NCBI GenBank assembly: GCA_963978545.1
Contig: OZ021723.1
Span: forward strand, 44,345,069 to 44,409,068
Length of the DNA stretch: 64,000 bases
Reading direction: 5' to 3'
Origin: Linyphia triangularis
Lineage: Eukaryota; Arthropoda; Arachnida; Araneae; Linyphiidae
Notes under the pieces: model-generated
Databases searched by the model: none
What the model was told of the DNA's origin: nothing
What the model saw: the letters and a program-made list of their open reading frames with translations, nothing else
Made by a program: the position numbers and the translations under genes
Shown: one piece after another, positions 46,312 through 59,762 of the stretch
Layout of the letters: each line of letters begins with the position of its first letter
How positions within the stretch are numbered: the first letter of the stretch is position 1

Positions 46312-48026
46312 TGGTATCCCGAAGTAATTAAGTATTATTAAAAGGAGTAACATTCAAATGGGATAGGACTGTATGAAATGACTAAATTTTTTATTATAAA
46401 GTTAAATAGATTATCCTCATAACTTGTTTATTTTGAAATTACTCATGTAACATAGAGAGTATTGTAAAATGCTGCTGTGATATACTCAAGATACGTAACA
46501 TTCGTATGATTTCACAAATACTTAGTTTAGATTAATCTCTGACACGTAATCCTTATATAGATAAAGATAAATAAAGTAACAACGATTGTCGTTGATTATT
46601 TCCTTTTAAGATATTAAGATTGTATCATTCATTTTCAGTCAAGTAGTACCAGAAAGCTAGCTTTATAAATTCATTTTCTAATGATAAAAATTCATATTAA
46701 AAACAAAATTTCCAATGCTGCTAAGTAAAATAAAGGATTTAAAATTTAGATTTATTTTCTTTCATTATTGACATTACATTTAGTTTAAAACAGCTTCCTT
46801 AGATATCAGAGAACATGCAGATAGAGATTTTAAAAATATGTTTAATTTGCGTATGAATGAAAAAAAATAAAATATTAAAGATTAAAAAAAACGTAAAATA
46901 AAATAAAATTTTCTCCATCTAGTGCATCTCCATCTAGCAAATCAAATAATCGCAAATTTAAGTCACCAATCATCTTAAAATTGGCTCAGTTTAGTATCTA
47001 TTTAAGTTTATGTTAACCTTGTTAATGTATCTTTCCATCTTAAGTAATAGTACTGAATAAATAAAGTTAGATAATTGCAAAGCAAATATTTTCTACTTTA
47101 CAGTTAAGTTGAAATTAGACTATGTAGAAAAAAAATCTAGGTAACTCTTCTTACAATTACCTAAAGGGAGAGAATAAAATACGTATATTTTACTATTTTG
47201 AAGTGTAATAAAAGAAAATACTGGCGATATAATAATATAAGAAGCAATGGAATAGGGGAACTAATTTATGTTTTGAAGTTTAAATGAGATTTAACAACGT
47301 TCAGGAGTTACATTATTTTAGTTAAAACTTCATTGTTTAACCAATTCGTTAAAAAAGCTTTCGTAGAATATTCTAACAACATTTTAAGCAGTAATGTTGA
47401 GGGTAATAAATTTTGCAGACACACTTAATTTTATATCTTTGGTATATAAATATATCTGGTTTATTTGTATAATGCTGAAGAATAGTTATGCCAAATTTGT
47501 TGCATATATTTAAGTAAATAAAATTAATTGTTTCACTATTTGTCACCCCTATAATAGAGCTATGGATGAGAACTATAGAAGAACTTCTCCATAGAATAAG
47601 AGACTCTATATTACCATTTGTAAGTTATTGACAAATAATCATGTCTTATTTGTCACAGAGGCTTCTATAGAGTGGATAAAAATGATTTTTAAGGATAAAG
47701 AATGAGCTTCCAGTAATAAACAAAAGAGAAGTTCTAAACATCGATATGTTTATCATGTAATAGAACAAATCACCGAGAATATTTCGTATCTGAATTTGAA
47801 ATATCATTTAAAGGAAAATTAATATCTAAAAAATAGCTAAAAAAGCGGTAGTGATGAAAATAGTAATTTTTTGTGAAATTATTAGGCACTAAGACGTTAA
47901 AAACGATATTAATTATGGGATTTGCCTTAAATATATGCTAAAAAATATAATGTAAGTTTAACTGAAAACTACTTAACCATTTAATCATGATATATTATGA
48001 AACCAACAAACTTTCACATACAAATA
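46312..48026. other. AT-rich spacer, no gene seen
   Basis: No supported feature was found. Confidence 0.6.
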
Positions 48027-48200
48027 CAGTCAAACCCAGTTAACGAAAAATCGCTTAACATGAAATCCCGTGTAACGCTAAGTAAAAGAAGTTCTCCATA
48101 CTTAAAAAACTTAACGTTAATTTATTCGTTTAACACGAAATTCGGTTAACGCGAACTATTTCAGTTGCCCTATCGACTTTACGTTAATAGGGTTTGACTT
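48027..48200. mobile_element. Tigger/pogo-like MITE (174 bp)
   Basis: The left end CAGTCAAACCCAGTTAACG is mirrored by CGTTAATAGGGTTTGACT at the right end with two mismatches. The interior repeats the words TTAACGCGAA, TTAACACGAA and GTAACGC, typical of pogo/Tigger-type termini. TA precedes the left end; the right flank is mutated. Confidence 0.75.
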
Positions 48201-48607
48201 CATTAGTAAGGTTTTCTTAATGTGGAATGTGACTTATATCAATAAATTATCTTTTTAATTTGGTCAGCTGGCCTAGTGACAAGCCAAATGAATACGACAC
48301 TTTTATATTAGTAAAAATTATGAAAAAATATTTTTAGATTGTTCTTTACTCGTTTGATGATTAGGAAACAACACAGTATATTTGAAGTACAGTGTGTTTT
48401 AATAGCGTAGGTTACAAAGAATATGTAGAGAGTGGTTTTTATATACACCTTAGAAAATTCACATTTCACCCATCTTCAACCCCTTAAGGTATTATCTCAA
48501 CCATAGTGAGGGAGTAGAATGCGCAGAAAGCTTGCAAGAGTTAATTTGAAGTATTGTAAACATAAATCGATGTCAAAAGCTATTTTTTTTTAGAACAATT
48601 TTTGTTG

Positions 48608-48640
<33 letters not shown>

Positions 48641-48690
48641 AAAGGAAATGTGTTGATTTTGTGATTGAAGGGTTCAAAGGAAAAAACAAC

Positions 48691-48770
48691 TTTATTTTTA
48701 TTTTTTAATGAAATTAAACTTTTAAAAAAAAGGGAAAAAACAGGTGAAAAAGAGGAAAGAAAAAAAAAGA
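48691..48770. repeat. ~80-bp direct repeat, copy 1
   Basis: A segment with TTTTTTAATGAAATTAAACT and GGTGAAAAAGAGGAA recurs almost unchanged at 49197-49272, about 505 bp away. A-rich runs (26 A at 48613-48638) adjoin it. Confidence 0.88.
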
Positions 48771-49196
48771 AAAAAAAAAAAAAAAGAAATGAAAGAAAAA
48801 TATCAGCCCACCTAAAATTAGTCGCGAGAAGGCATTAACAGGTACTTTCTATAAGATGATGAAATTCCATTTGTATTTTTTTTAATTGATTCTCATGGAC
48901 TAAGTTGTTTTTCACCCTACCCAAGAAAAAAAAAAAAAAAAAAAAAGATCAACTATTCGTTTTATACTTACAATGAATGAAATAAGATTTTTTTTATAAG
49001 TTCATTATTCTTTATCATTTGTATATTAAGATATTTTACCAGGATAGCCCTATACATGAAATTAACACCACTACAACAAAAAATATATTCAGTGACAATT
49101 CACAATAAAAATTTCAAACTGAATATTGTTTACCTAATCATAGATTTTCCATAGGATAGAATCCAATGGCAGAATATGAATTGGACGACCCTGGCC

Positions 49197-49272
49197 TTTA
49201 TTTTTATTTTTTAATGAAATTAAACTTTTAAAAAAAAGGGGAAAAACAGGTGAAAAAGAGGAAGGAAAAAAA
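49197..49272. repeat. ~80-bp direct repeat, copy 2
   Basis: It is the second copy of 48691-48770, with only a few differences in the A and G runs. Confidence 0.88.
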
Positions 49273-50769
49273 AAAAACACTACTAGGTTATAGTGCTGGA
49301 GAAGAAGCAGTGACGGATTGTAGGGTACACTAAGTACAGCCAAATTACATTTAGAGGTCACGGTATTGTAGCACCGTAAAATTATATACTAAACTAATTT
49401 TCTTAAGTAAAGATTAGAATTGAAAACGACCTAGGGAGTCTCTATAGGCTTTGACTACAGCCAGTTTCTAAAATTACGATTTGGCTGAATCATGGTTATG
49501 GCAACCGTTGCTAATATGATTTTTTTCCCTCCACGTTTTGAACACGGCGTTGATGCGCGGTTCAGCCCGAGTGGAAGTTTTAAATTTTGTCTGTACCTGG
49601 AAATTCGATAAACTGATTGGCTATGAGGACATTCGCGAGGGCGGGTGACAGGGATACTTTTAAGAATCTCTTCAAATGGAAATAGTTTTCGAGGTGTTTA
49701 CGCATGTGTTGTATTGTAATTTCTTAAGTTAAATTATTTTAAACATTGCTATGATAAAGTGCACGTCTCACTTGAAATTTTAGAAGATAGAAAGAAGATG
49801 GTAAACGCAACAACTTAAGCAAGACATACTCACATCAAAACTGTCCATTTATAAAAAGAGGGATACGTCTCAGCATGGTTGTTTCAGTTATCCTGGTATG
49901 TGTTTTTCTCGTGGTTTTGTGGCACTTTTTACCAAGAAAAAAAAAAAAAAAAAAAAAAAATGATAGTCAGAAATAAAGAGGGAGTTTAGAATAGTGTTGG
50001 ATATGGTGAATTAACCACCGTCACACGAGCATTTAAAACCCACGAGGGCTCAATGAAATGTTTAAAAAACTCATTTAACTTTTAATTGATAAGAAGTGAA
50101 ACTCAAATAACTGGCGCAATAAGGAAAACTCTCAACTTCATATTGCTTAACAAAAAGCTCTCTGAATAGACGCTTCATGCAACTACCCACCAAAGCATTA
50201 TTGTTTTTAAGTCAACAAAACTTACATTTAGAGGTCATGACGAGAGATAATGTTTTTTTTTAATCAAAACTATACAAAATTATTTGATTGATTGTTCTTA
50301 TTTTACAATTATGCTATAAATGATATTATTTTATACAAATGGAAAGGAAACATCGATTTGAGTCTTAAAGAATTTCCTTTCATGAAAATGATTGTGGAAA
50401 GTGTGTGTTTGGGGGAGGGGTGTAGGGTAGTCGCATGTCTCTGGTTTCAATCTAACAATTTCGACCACTGGCCGCCACTGAGAAGAAGAAGCATAGTATC
50501 TTCACAGTAGTATAAGAAAATGACGCTCTTATCATAAGTAAATAACAGAATTTGCTGACAGATAAAAATATAAAAATGAACACATACAAAGTTTTTAATT
50601 TCAATTCTTTATATGCATTACAACTTTTTTAGGCAGCTGTAACTTATTTAAGCAATTTTGAGCTCTGATCGACTCTTCAAAGTGTTTGACCACTACCATC
50701 GATTCTGTGAATTCCATTGAAAACCATCGATTCCGTGTTATATACTCTTGTTTGTCTTCCAAAACTTGT
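49273..50769. other. Spacer with a less AT-rich patch and a TATA-like site
   Basis: The patch at 49540-49680 is richer in G+C and CpG than its surroundings. TATAAAAA at 49850-49857 lies just upstream of a short frame from ATG 49875 encoding a hydrophobic MVVSVILVCVFLVVLWHF before running into a poly(A) stretch. No family is recognised; a first exon is possible but unproven. Confidence 0.35.
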
Positions 50770-50985
50770 TAGAATGCATTGTCATCGACAACGAGTCTCT
50801 CCATCAAGTTTCAGTTTCATTGGATGCCTGCAAAGGAGTTAATTGGTCTTCAGAAGAGTAATACTAGCGTGTGCAAAAACGACCTGTTAGAGACAGCACC
50901 AAAGCTTTATAGAATATATAGTTACTGAAAACGAGCCTATATGCCAAGCTTCAGCTCGATTGGAGGACAAGTGGCTTAAATAGCT
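50770..50985 (-). repeat. Diverged inverted copy of the ~140-bp tandem family
   Basis: On the plus strand ATCGACAACGAGTCT, AAGTTTCAGTTTCATTGGAT, CTTCAGAAGAG, GCGTGTGCAAAAACGACC and GTTAGAGACAG follow each other as in the reverse complement of the 24770-25470 units. A second TTCAGCTCGATTGGA near 50952 shows about one and a half units. Confidence 0.7.
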
Positions 50986-53188
50986 ATCCGCAGATTTTCC
51001 CTCCATAAACAAACACACAAAAAACGAAATCAAAGTTAATATAAAGAATTTCAAAATGTATGAAATAGCGTACTTCCAGTGTAAGTCTTAAAGAAAATTT
51101 ACCTTTTTGGTAATTTTGACGAAAAAATCTTACTTATATGTCAAACTGCATACAGAATGTTATGTTTGTATCATAACGAAAATATAATCACCAAAAAGTT
51201 TATTTAAATTATTTAACACTTTGGACTTCATTGGAAAATATATGTATTTTAGTCTAAACACAACTTAAACTTATTTATTTAACAGATCAAAATTAAAAAA
51301 AAAAATTAGATCTCCCAATAAATAAAAATAGGGGATTTAAACTACCGTGTTCCGCATTTCATTAGCAAGTTATAACGTAACAAGAAATTATTTTAACAAA
51401 ATATTTTCAAGGAATCCTGTTTCATACTTAAAATAAGAATAGCAATACAAGTAAGGTATTTAAAATATTTTGTAAACATGCAAACTGTTTTCAAAGACCC
51501 ATTACACAAAGACATTTTAAATTTCAAACCTTTTATATAAACGGCTATTTTTAGGTGAAAAAATAAATGAAGTACAACATGTATTCTGACACAAATTAAA
51601 AATATTTATTGTCTTTGAAACACTATCGTTTCTCAAACAAATAGTTATTTGAAAAGTACTAATCATCCAAAGATTAAGTATTGTGACATAAGGTTGATTA
51701 GATACTTTATGATAAATATTCACTTAAAAATTATTACTCATCATGGTCGAGATAACATCTTAAATAAATGTCGAAGTACGATCCCAATTATTTCCAAAGT
51801 TGTTATAGAATTCGATATAGTCCTCAAAATCAATATGAATTCCCTTACAGAATGATATGTGAATCACGCTGCTTTAGAATTAACATGGAGAATAAAGATA
51901 ACACACCGCTCTCGGGGAATTTCATGGCAAGTAGCAGAGCTACTGAAATGTAAAATACTTTAGTGACTTGTTTAAACCTTGCTGTCAGAATTTAATGGAT
52001 ACAGTCAAGAGTTTGTAATTCGGTGAGCTTAGTGAAATATTTGCTATCTGTAGTTAGCCGAGTTTTCGTATGTGGTTTGCTCTTTGCCGAGGATATCAAT
52101 ATATAGGTTCGCTAAATATTTGGTATTAATTAGAATTAGATATAATTTTGTAAACAATTTTGAAATGGTTGAACATAAACTTAGTTAAAAACTTTTTATT
52201 TGACACGAGTTACTTTACAAAATATGCTTAGATTTTATTGTCCTCGGAATTATGCCATGAAGTTGGTATTGGCAAAAATTATATATAACGTTACTCAATT
52301 GTTTTAGTAAATTATTTATTACTAAGAATAACTAACTTAATTTTATAGAATTCCTAAGGTATCTATTTCCAGCTTTCAACCATAAAAACTAAACTGAGTA
52401 ACTTACAATTTGAAAACCATTTTACGTTGGATTTGACAATAGCTTTCCAATATAATTTGTGGATTTCACAGCTATCATTTAAAATTTCAAGGATACAACA
52501 TAAAATATTAAATCAAATATTAAATAAATTGAAGAATTATTGAATATCTCTTAAAACAAAATAGGAATTTGGAAATTTATGATTCAACAATTCCTTATAT
52601 TAATATATCAATATACTGTACTCAAGTTGTGACTGACGTAATAGAAAAATTGACAATTTATTATTTATGTACAATTTTTTTTCTCCATTTATACGCATGT
52701 AAAACAACTTAGAGAAAAATAACTCAAAAAGTAAAATGTTTTGATTAAAAAAAAAATAAAGACCAACCGATATGTGGTAGTCTTGAGTATCAATTTAGAG
52801 GCAGCAAAACTATGATCGATATTAGAAAAATAATTTTTCAGGTTTATCAAAATCTGTATTTTATTTTTTAGATGTATTTCCATTGTAAGGCTTTCTTTAT
52901 AATTAATTCAGATTGGGAAATTTTTTTCTAAATTAGATATTGTTTTACTTTGTTTAAACTTTATAAATCTCATCTATTTTGAGCAAATTATTAAGCAAAT
53001 TTGTTAAAAAATAATTTCGAACATACAGGTGTAAAAATATTTTTTCATACTTGATAACTATTCAAGAAAATAGTAAAATTTTAATGATTTTAAAAAACAA
53101 AGCAGCTTTATTTTCTCAGTCATCAATGAAAAGACAAATATTTTTTGGTATCCTAGGTTCTAAAAAAAGATGCCAAGATTCAAACATG
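50986..53188. other. AT-rich spacer, no gene seen
   Basis: No supported feature was found beyond small hairpins (for example AGTAGC-AGA-GCTACT near 51930). Confidence 0.6.
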
Positions 53189-53422
53189 TGAGGGGTTGCG
53201 GATACGAAGAAAGAACTCAATTTGATTTTCGTCATTGGAATCCAGACCCTTCACATATTTTATAGGTATTTTTTTCTCTTTGAGTTCTCCCTTCTTTAAC
53301 TTTCAAAATACGTAAAAAATGATACCATGTTGTATAGAAACTGCATTATGGAAAACTTTTCAAAAGGGGTGTTCTGAGAACCACCTTTTGTTGATTTCCC
53401 CCTTCGTATCCGCAATGCCTCA
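53189..53422. mobile_element. Short MITE candidate (234 bp) with TGCGGATACGAAG ends
   Basis: TGAGGGGTTGCGGATACGAAG at the left is mirrored by CTTCGTATCCGCAATGCCTCA at the right with two mismatches. No clear target duplication and no coding content were found. Confidence 0.65.
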
Positions 53423-54660
53423 TAGATAGTGTTATAATTTCGGACTTAAGAATGTTCCCTTTAGACTTACTTCTTTGAAATAGTTGACACGTGGCGCTTC
53501 TTAATTAATCATAGTCCTATATCAAACTGTGATGAAATTTATTAGAAACTTACTTCTTACTGGTGTCTGGGGTTTTCCCGTGATGGCCTGTTTGATCATC
53601 ACTTAATTTTTTATGATTTTTTGCAAGTGAATAATCTCATGGATCTTGTCTAGCCGAGGCTAGACATGGAGATTAGAAATAAAACAACAGAAAATAGCTC
53701 GTAATCAAAGCACAGTGGACACTTACTTAAAATATAATTGGAAACTAATTTGTAATCAAATCACAGTGTAAAGAATAACATATACTTGTAATGAAATTAA
53801 CACAATTAATATGCCCGTTTTTACAAGAAAAAAAGGCTATAGAATTATTTTCTCAATGTCCAAAACAAGTAGAAAAATAAACCAATTGAATTTTTTTTTT
53901 GGATGATTATTGCTAAAGCACATTTCGAAATTTCTACACTCTTTTAATAGCACAGTAATGATTCTAAACTAAATAAAATTTAAAGCCGTTTTCTTTTACA
54001 ATTAAACAATATTTCCCATAAATAAAATGGTGCATTTTATTATTTTAAGCAGTCAATCCTTCCATCATCCTGTCATCATTACCATCAAATTCTCGAGAGA
54101 AATTATTCATTCTAAGAGACATTTCTTTGATTTCTTTTTAGAAAATGTGTGCTTCAAGAAATGTAGTTTTTATTATTTTAAGATCACATAACTAGAATGT
54201 TGTAGTACATTAAGCGTATATATCAGCTATAAAGTGAGTTGTAAACATCATTCTTGGAGAAATTTTCTCAACGTCTTGGACTAACTCTTCGTTTAATATT
54301 TTATTTCCTATATAAATTATTTACCTTTATCTTCTCCACTATAAAATTCTATATTAATTATTTACCTTGATTCACAATTTTAATTGAGTTACAAGTTTTA
54401 AAAAAAAAAAAAAAAAAAAAAAAATAAATAAAATAAAAAAATATTGAGATTGGAAAAATTATCCAATCTCAAAATTAGGAATGTAGTAACTTAAAGTTAA
54501 CAATATGTCATAAAAAACTGCAAAAATATGATATACTTTTTACAACCATATTACCGTCGAAAAATTTGTGAATCATTCCAACATTTTAAGTACTTTAACA
54601 TCCTTTTACTTACTTATACCGTTTTAAATAAAAGTTACATAATGTAATGCTAGAAGTACT

Positions 54661-54693
<33 letters not shown>

Positions 54694-57600
54694 CCTATTT
54701 AAAAGTTCAATTATTGTCACAACACGATCACCAGAATTATTTAATAACGACTAATAAGCCAAAAAATTTAAGTAATACTTAAAAAAAAAAATTGCAAACC
54801 ACGTGAATGTTTTTTGTAAAGTAAATATTTAATGGTGATTATGACATATTTAATGCTATTACCATTAATACTCTTTGCTCAAACGCTTAAATTCTATCAA
54901 CTGAAAAAATGCTGCAAAAATTGTGTATTTATATTTTTGAAACTTAAAACATAAAAATAATACGTTGCAATATGTATTGAAACAAGAGGCGAGTCTTACC
55001 ATTGATGACAATCATTTCAAAAAGAACATTCTTAATTATAAATTTTAACTTAAAATTTTTTTCATTTTTTTTTTCAATTCAATTAATGTAATAGCAAATA
55101 AGAATATGATATTAAATTAATACATTTAATAGGAAATCGATTAACATAAAAAATACATTATTTTTTAATGTATTATAAAACAATATTTTTACGATTTAAA
55201 TGCAAACCAAACCTAGTTTTAAAAAGATCCAATCATGAATATATATTCATACATTCCGATATATTGCATTCGGTTTTTATTAGGTTAGCCGAATACTTGA
55301 TTTGTATCTGAAACTCAATGTTATCTTCTAACATTTATTCATAGTATCCGGTCATATCTTCATTTAGAGAGGAATTTCTTTAGTTTCTGAGTTTTAGGGT
55401 TAGAAAGGTGAGTAAGGGTTCACTAAGGTGGCAATATATTATGGAAATCTTGTACAAATCCAGCAAAAATAATAATAAAAGTGAATGGGAGACTTGGATG
55501 GTCCGATAGAAAGATTTATCGAAGCAATAACCAAGCTACCGTGACGTAAAGGGGCATAAAAATATGAACATTTACCAAGCTTCCACATTCTTCAAACGAA
55601 TATAATCCGGTTATCCTGCAATGAAAGGATAAAATTTCCTCTTAAATTGAAATATACGTGTTCTGAGAAAATAAGCGTGATATAATACGCAATATTTTCT
55701 TTAACTATCGATGCAACTTAATGATGCTGAAACTTTTAAGAAACAATGGGGTTACCTCAAGAGGTATTTTCTTTAGATGCTGGATGGAAATTTTTTGATT
55801 ATCTCAAAAAAGGGTATTCTTAGATTGAAAGTTAAGATAAAATATATTTTTATTCGTACATGTTAACTCAGTATTTTAAAGTTAATATTAAATTATGTAT
55901 TTTGTAAACGTAAACTGAAGCTAAAGTTTTTAAAACATAGATTTATAGTGCAGCTTTTATAAAATTCTTAAATTTCAAATAAAAGTTAAGTAGAATTCAT
56001 AAAATATAGAAATATGTAATTTACTATGTTATTTAGTTGAGAAAATATATTCTGTATTTTTTGGATTCTGTTCAAGAATCCAAGGCAAAACTTTAGTGTC
56101 TTAATTATGAATTCGAAGTTTTTAATAAACAAAATTATCACTAAGTAATCAAGTTTGACAAGAAAGCTTCCAACTGAATATCTGATACCTCTTTTTGCAG
56201 CCAAGATTTTAACATCCCATTGAGTTACTATGTAAGATATTATCTTCATACTTAACATTTGATGTCTTTAATTAATATTTTTTTTCAAATATTTTATTTA
56301 AACAATTTAAAATATTCGTTCTATCAATATTTTGAGAAAATTATAATTAATTTATTTACATATGTGTCATTGTACAAAAATAGTACTGATATAAAAGCGT
56401 ATATTTTGTTTGAAAAATTGAACTGAAAATTAATTGTTTGGTGTATTTATTTTAAACTATGACTATTCCATAATTATTGGCCTAAAATACTAAGACAATG
56501 AAATATTTATATGTTTTCTGCATGATTTAGGATTGTAATGATACTTTCTGCCTAATTTACATGTTTAAAGTATAATTGTCGTCAAAATAAATTCATATGT
56601 TTCATAAATATTCAAAGATTTATAAAGATACAGTTCTTAGTTTCTAAACCTTAAGTAAATTATACATTTTTGTTAAACTTTGAAATTTCAAACGAATGGA
56701 CATTTTTGGAGAATAGCCGAAGTATACAATTCTATGTAATATCTCACTAATATGCATTGATAAAAATATTATAGAATATATTTTGTTTCGAATTGAATTT
56801 TCCTCATGAAAAATATTATTAATTTGTTAACTTATATAACTTGTTTTGTCATATGTTTAATAATGCATTAGTTTAATTTTGTTTTATTACTTATTTTATT
56901 TTACCTCATAAAAGATTTCTTTCCTTTAACCATTCGTACTAATTCTACAGTAAAACATAAATGAAAGGTTTTCTATTGGTCTTTGTTTGAAGATGGAGGG
57001 AGGAACTAGAGAAAACCATACGTTCAAGAACATCCAATTTGTAACGATTCTTCGTAAATTACTCTGCGGATCCATTCTGGTTCGTAGAAGGCTCTTCGTA
57101 AATAAATAGAAAAAACATTGATGAAATCGCTGAAGGCACTTGCAAGAAGAAGGGGGGGGGGGGGAAACCCCACCTTTTTTTCAATTTCAAAGAAAAACAT
57201 CTTTTTACCAGTTTTTTTTTTACTAAACTTATAAAGTTGGCTAATTAAAGAAAAGAAGCGTTCTAATTAAAAAAAAAATGGATACAATATTGAGGTGGTC
57301 ATTGAATTATGTTTTTCTAAAGGTGTATTTGGACTGGGATTGAAAAGGCAAGAAATAGTGTTTACTTGCTCATTTTAATTAAAAAAACATTCATGATTAA
57401 ATTACATTGGGGGAATTGGAAGGGCAAAAGTAAATAGAAATGCTACGATACCTGTTTAGATGCTGAATATTAAAATTTCCAAATAAAATTCTGGTAAGTT
57501 AATAAGATAGCGCATAATTAGAAATTCTAATATAGTTAAGTAAGTTGAAGTATTTTAAAGAAACAACAAAGCGATTTTTCGTGATCATTTTGACCAAATT

Positions 57601-59552
57601 CGTATCTTTATTTCCATGTCATCGTTCTTTTAATTAAAAAAAATAAAAATATTTTATCTTTTAATGAATTTGTTACAATCTACTAGTTATTATTAAGAGT
57701 TGTTATTTAAACAAATTTTATGGGCTACCGTACAAACGTATTTTACATTACAAACTACTTATTTTATACTACAAACTAAAAGTTTTTTATTGATAAAAAA
57801 AAATTAGCATGCTTTTTAAAGGACATGCGTGAAAGGAAATATTTACTTTGTTGATGTACTAACTTACCCTCAAAATCACTTATTATAAATCTAACTTAAC
57901 CTTTGAATCGTTAAATGCCACAAATAAAAATTGATAATTGAGGAGGTACCACGCAAAAGCAAACAAATCCACAAAAATTCAAAATTTAACTATTTTGGTC
58001 CTCTTTTTTTCTTTTCTGTTACATTCAGTTTCATTACAAAAACAGTTCTTCAACTCATTTCAATTTTAAAAAGCAACATATCCATCCCAGCCGATGATGA
58101 ACTACGGTTAAGTCATGTGACTCTCAGAGTTCAACAAGTGGTTTTAGTTTTGTTGTGTAATGTTTTTGTTCTATTGGAACATAGATTTTGATGTTAAATT
58201 TTTTTTAATAGTTTACCTTTAACTATTCAGTGTATTTCAGTGTTATAATTAATTGAAAACTTAATGAAGATTTGATAAATTTAGAAGGAGGCAATGTTAC
58301 ATCTAGAAAAAACTTAATACAGTTGAAGTACTACCAAAGAAGAAAATACATACAGTACTTATTAATGAAAAAAGTCTTTATTTTATGCAGTATTTGGTAA
58401 ATTCAACAATGGTTTCCGCTTCAGTTTTAAAATCAAATTAAGTAAGTTAAGATTACTAATTAAAAAAAAAAAAAAAAAACTTTGGTTACAGAATAGAGTT
58501 AATAATTATCCATAATAAAATAAACCAATTTTTTTTCTTCTAGAGTTCATATTTTATCCCTATTTTGTAAAATGTCATGTTTTTTGAAAAATCAAAGTAG
58601 TATACGGTTATTATATAGTGATAAAGTATATAGTATCCTGGTAAAAGAAAACATATCCCAATATAGTTCATTCAAAAATAAACATAGCCACCCAGTGCAA
58701 ACAAAAATAAACACATACCTCTTTTGATGTCAAATAACTAAATACTATCGATATTCCTATAAAAAGTTACCTCTAAATATTGATGTTAGTTAAAAAATGG
58801 AAAATAATGTTACATTTTTACTGGTACGAGAGGTGTAAAATAAATTAAATAACAGTTTTTAACGTCTTTTCAATAATTCTTTAGAAGGGATTTGTTCGCT
58901 TTTGAAAGGCACCTCCTCAATTATGATTAATATAAAATATCTATAAAAGCTTTGAAAAGTAGACTTTTAAGTAAATATTCTGTAAAAATTTATTCGACAG
59001 TAAACAGTGATATAAAACGAAAAACAACACAGTTTGAAAAAAGGTGTTGTTTCTTCACGGAGTCAACATATGTTTATCGGAATGGGAGGTGAAGGCTCTG
59101 TTTGAGTTTTTTATTTGCTTAGTGCCCGACGTTTTTTTACGTAATTATTTTCTTTTTACCTTTTATAACATACAATCTACCAACATTGCAAAATAGTTAT
59201 ATTAATATTAACCATTTTTTAAAAAGAAAAAAAGTAAGGATTTAAGCAAATAAATTACGCGTTTTCATTACAGTTGGTTTTAGTTCATGAATTTTGAGAA
59301 CGTCATACAATCTTCGTGTAGAAAATTATATATAATAGATTTATCTAGATGAGTGTTTAACTTTCTTGCTAAACCCATCAAATATGTTTTTAATATACTT
59401 CCTGTATGATTTTATTGCCGGCCGGAATTTATGAGTTAACGAGAACCGTATTACGATTGTGCTGTTTTTGTAAGATCTAATATAGATTAAGAGCTTTTGA
59501 TTATTCAGTAATACTAGAGATTTCTATTCGCAACTGATTTATTAAAACAAAA
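53423..59552. other. AT-rich spacer with homopolymer runs, no gene seen
   Basis: Runs of 24 A (54400-54423), 27 A (54667-54693) and 13 G (57152-57164) occur. A perfect 8-bp hairpin GTCTAGCC-GA-GGCTAGAC lies near 53648-53665. An 86-codon frame at 57931-58191 has no recognizable domain. Confidence 0.55.
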
Positions 59553-59556
59553 TTAA

Positions 59557-59758
59557 CCCTTTGCATTCAAGGCATTCTTTACGTGGATTAACCAGCAACT
59601 CGAGACGTTTAGCAACATTTTTGTTTCGGTTCGTGGTTACGACCCGCTTCAAAGAAACTATCGAATTTCCACGTTAACCTAGCTGTGAATGAGAGTCACC
59701 TCTCGAATGCGGCTTCAAATCATGTGGTGAGTGAGAGTAACCTGTCGAGTGCAAAGGG
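59557..59758. mobile_element. piggyBac-like MITE (202 bp)
   Basis: The element begins CCCTTTGCATTC and ends GAGTGCAAAGGG. TTAA flanks both ends (59553-59556, 59759-59762). The CCC ends plus TTAA are the piggyBac signature. Two internal direct repeats (GAGAGT-ACCT-TCGA-TGC, ending near 59711 and 59753) form a subterminal motif. There is no coding capacity. Confidence 0.9.
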
Positions 59759-59762
59759 TTAA

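Noticed and set aside
57931..58191. 86-codon hydrophobic protein
   Set aside because: No family match, no splice or promoter signal, and composition typical of AT-rich non-coding DNA.
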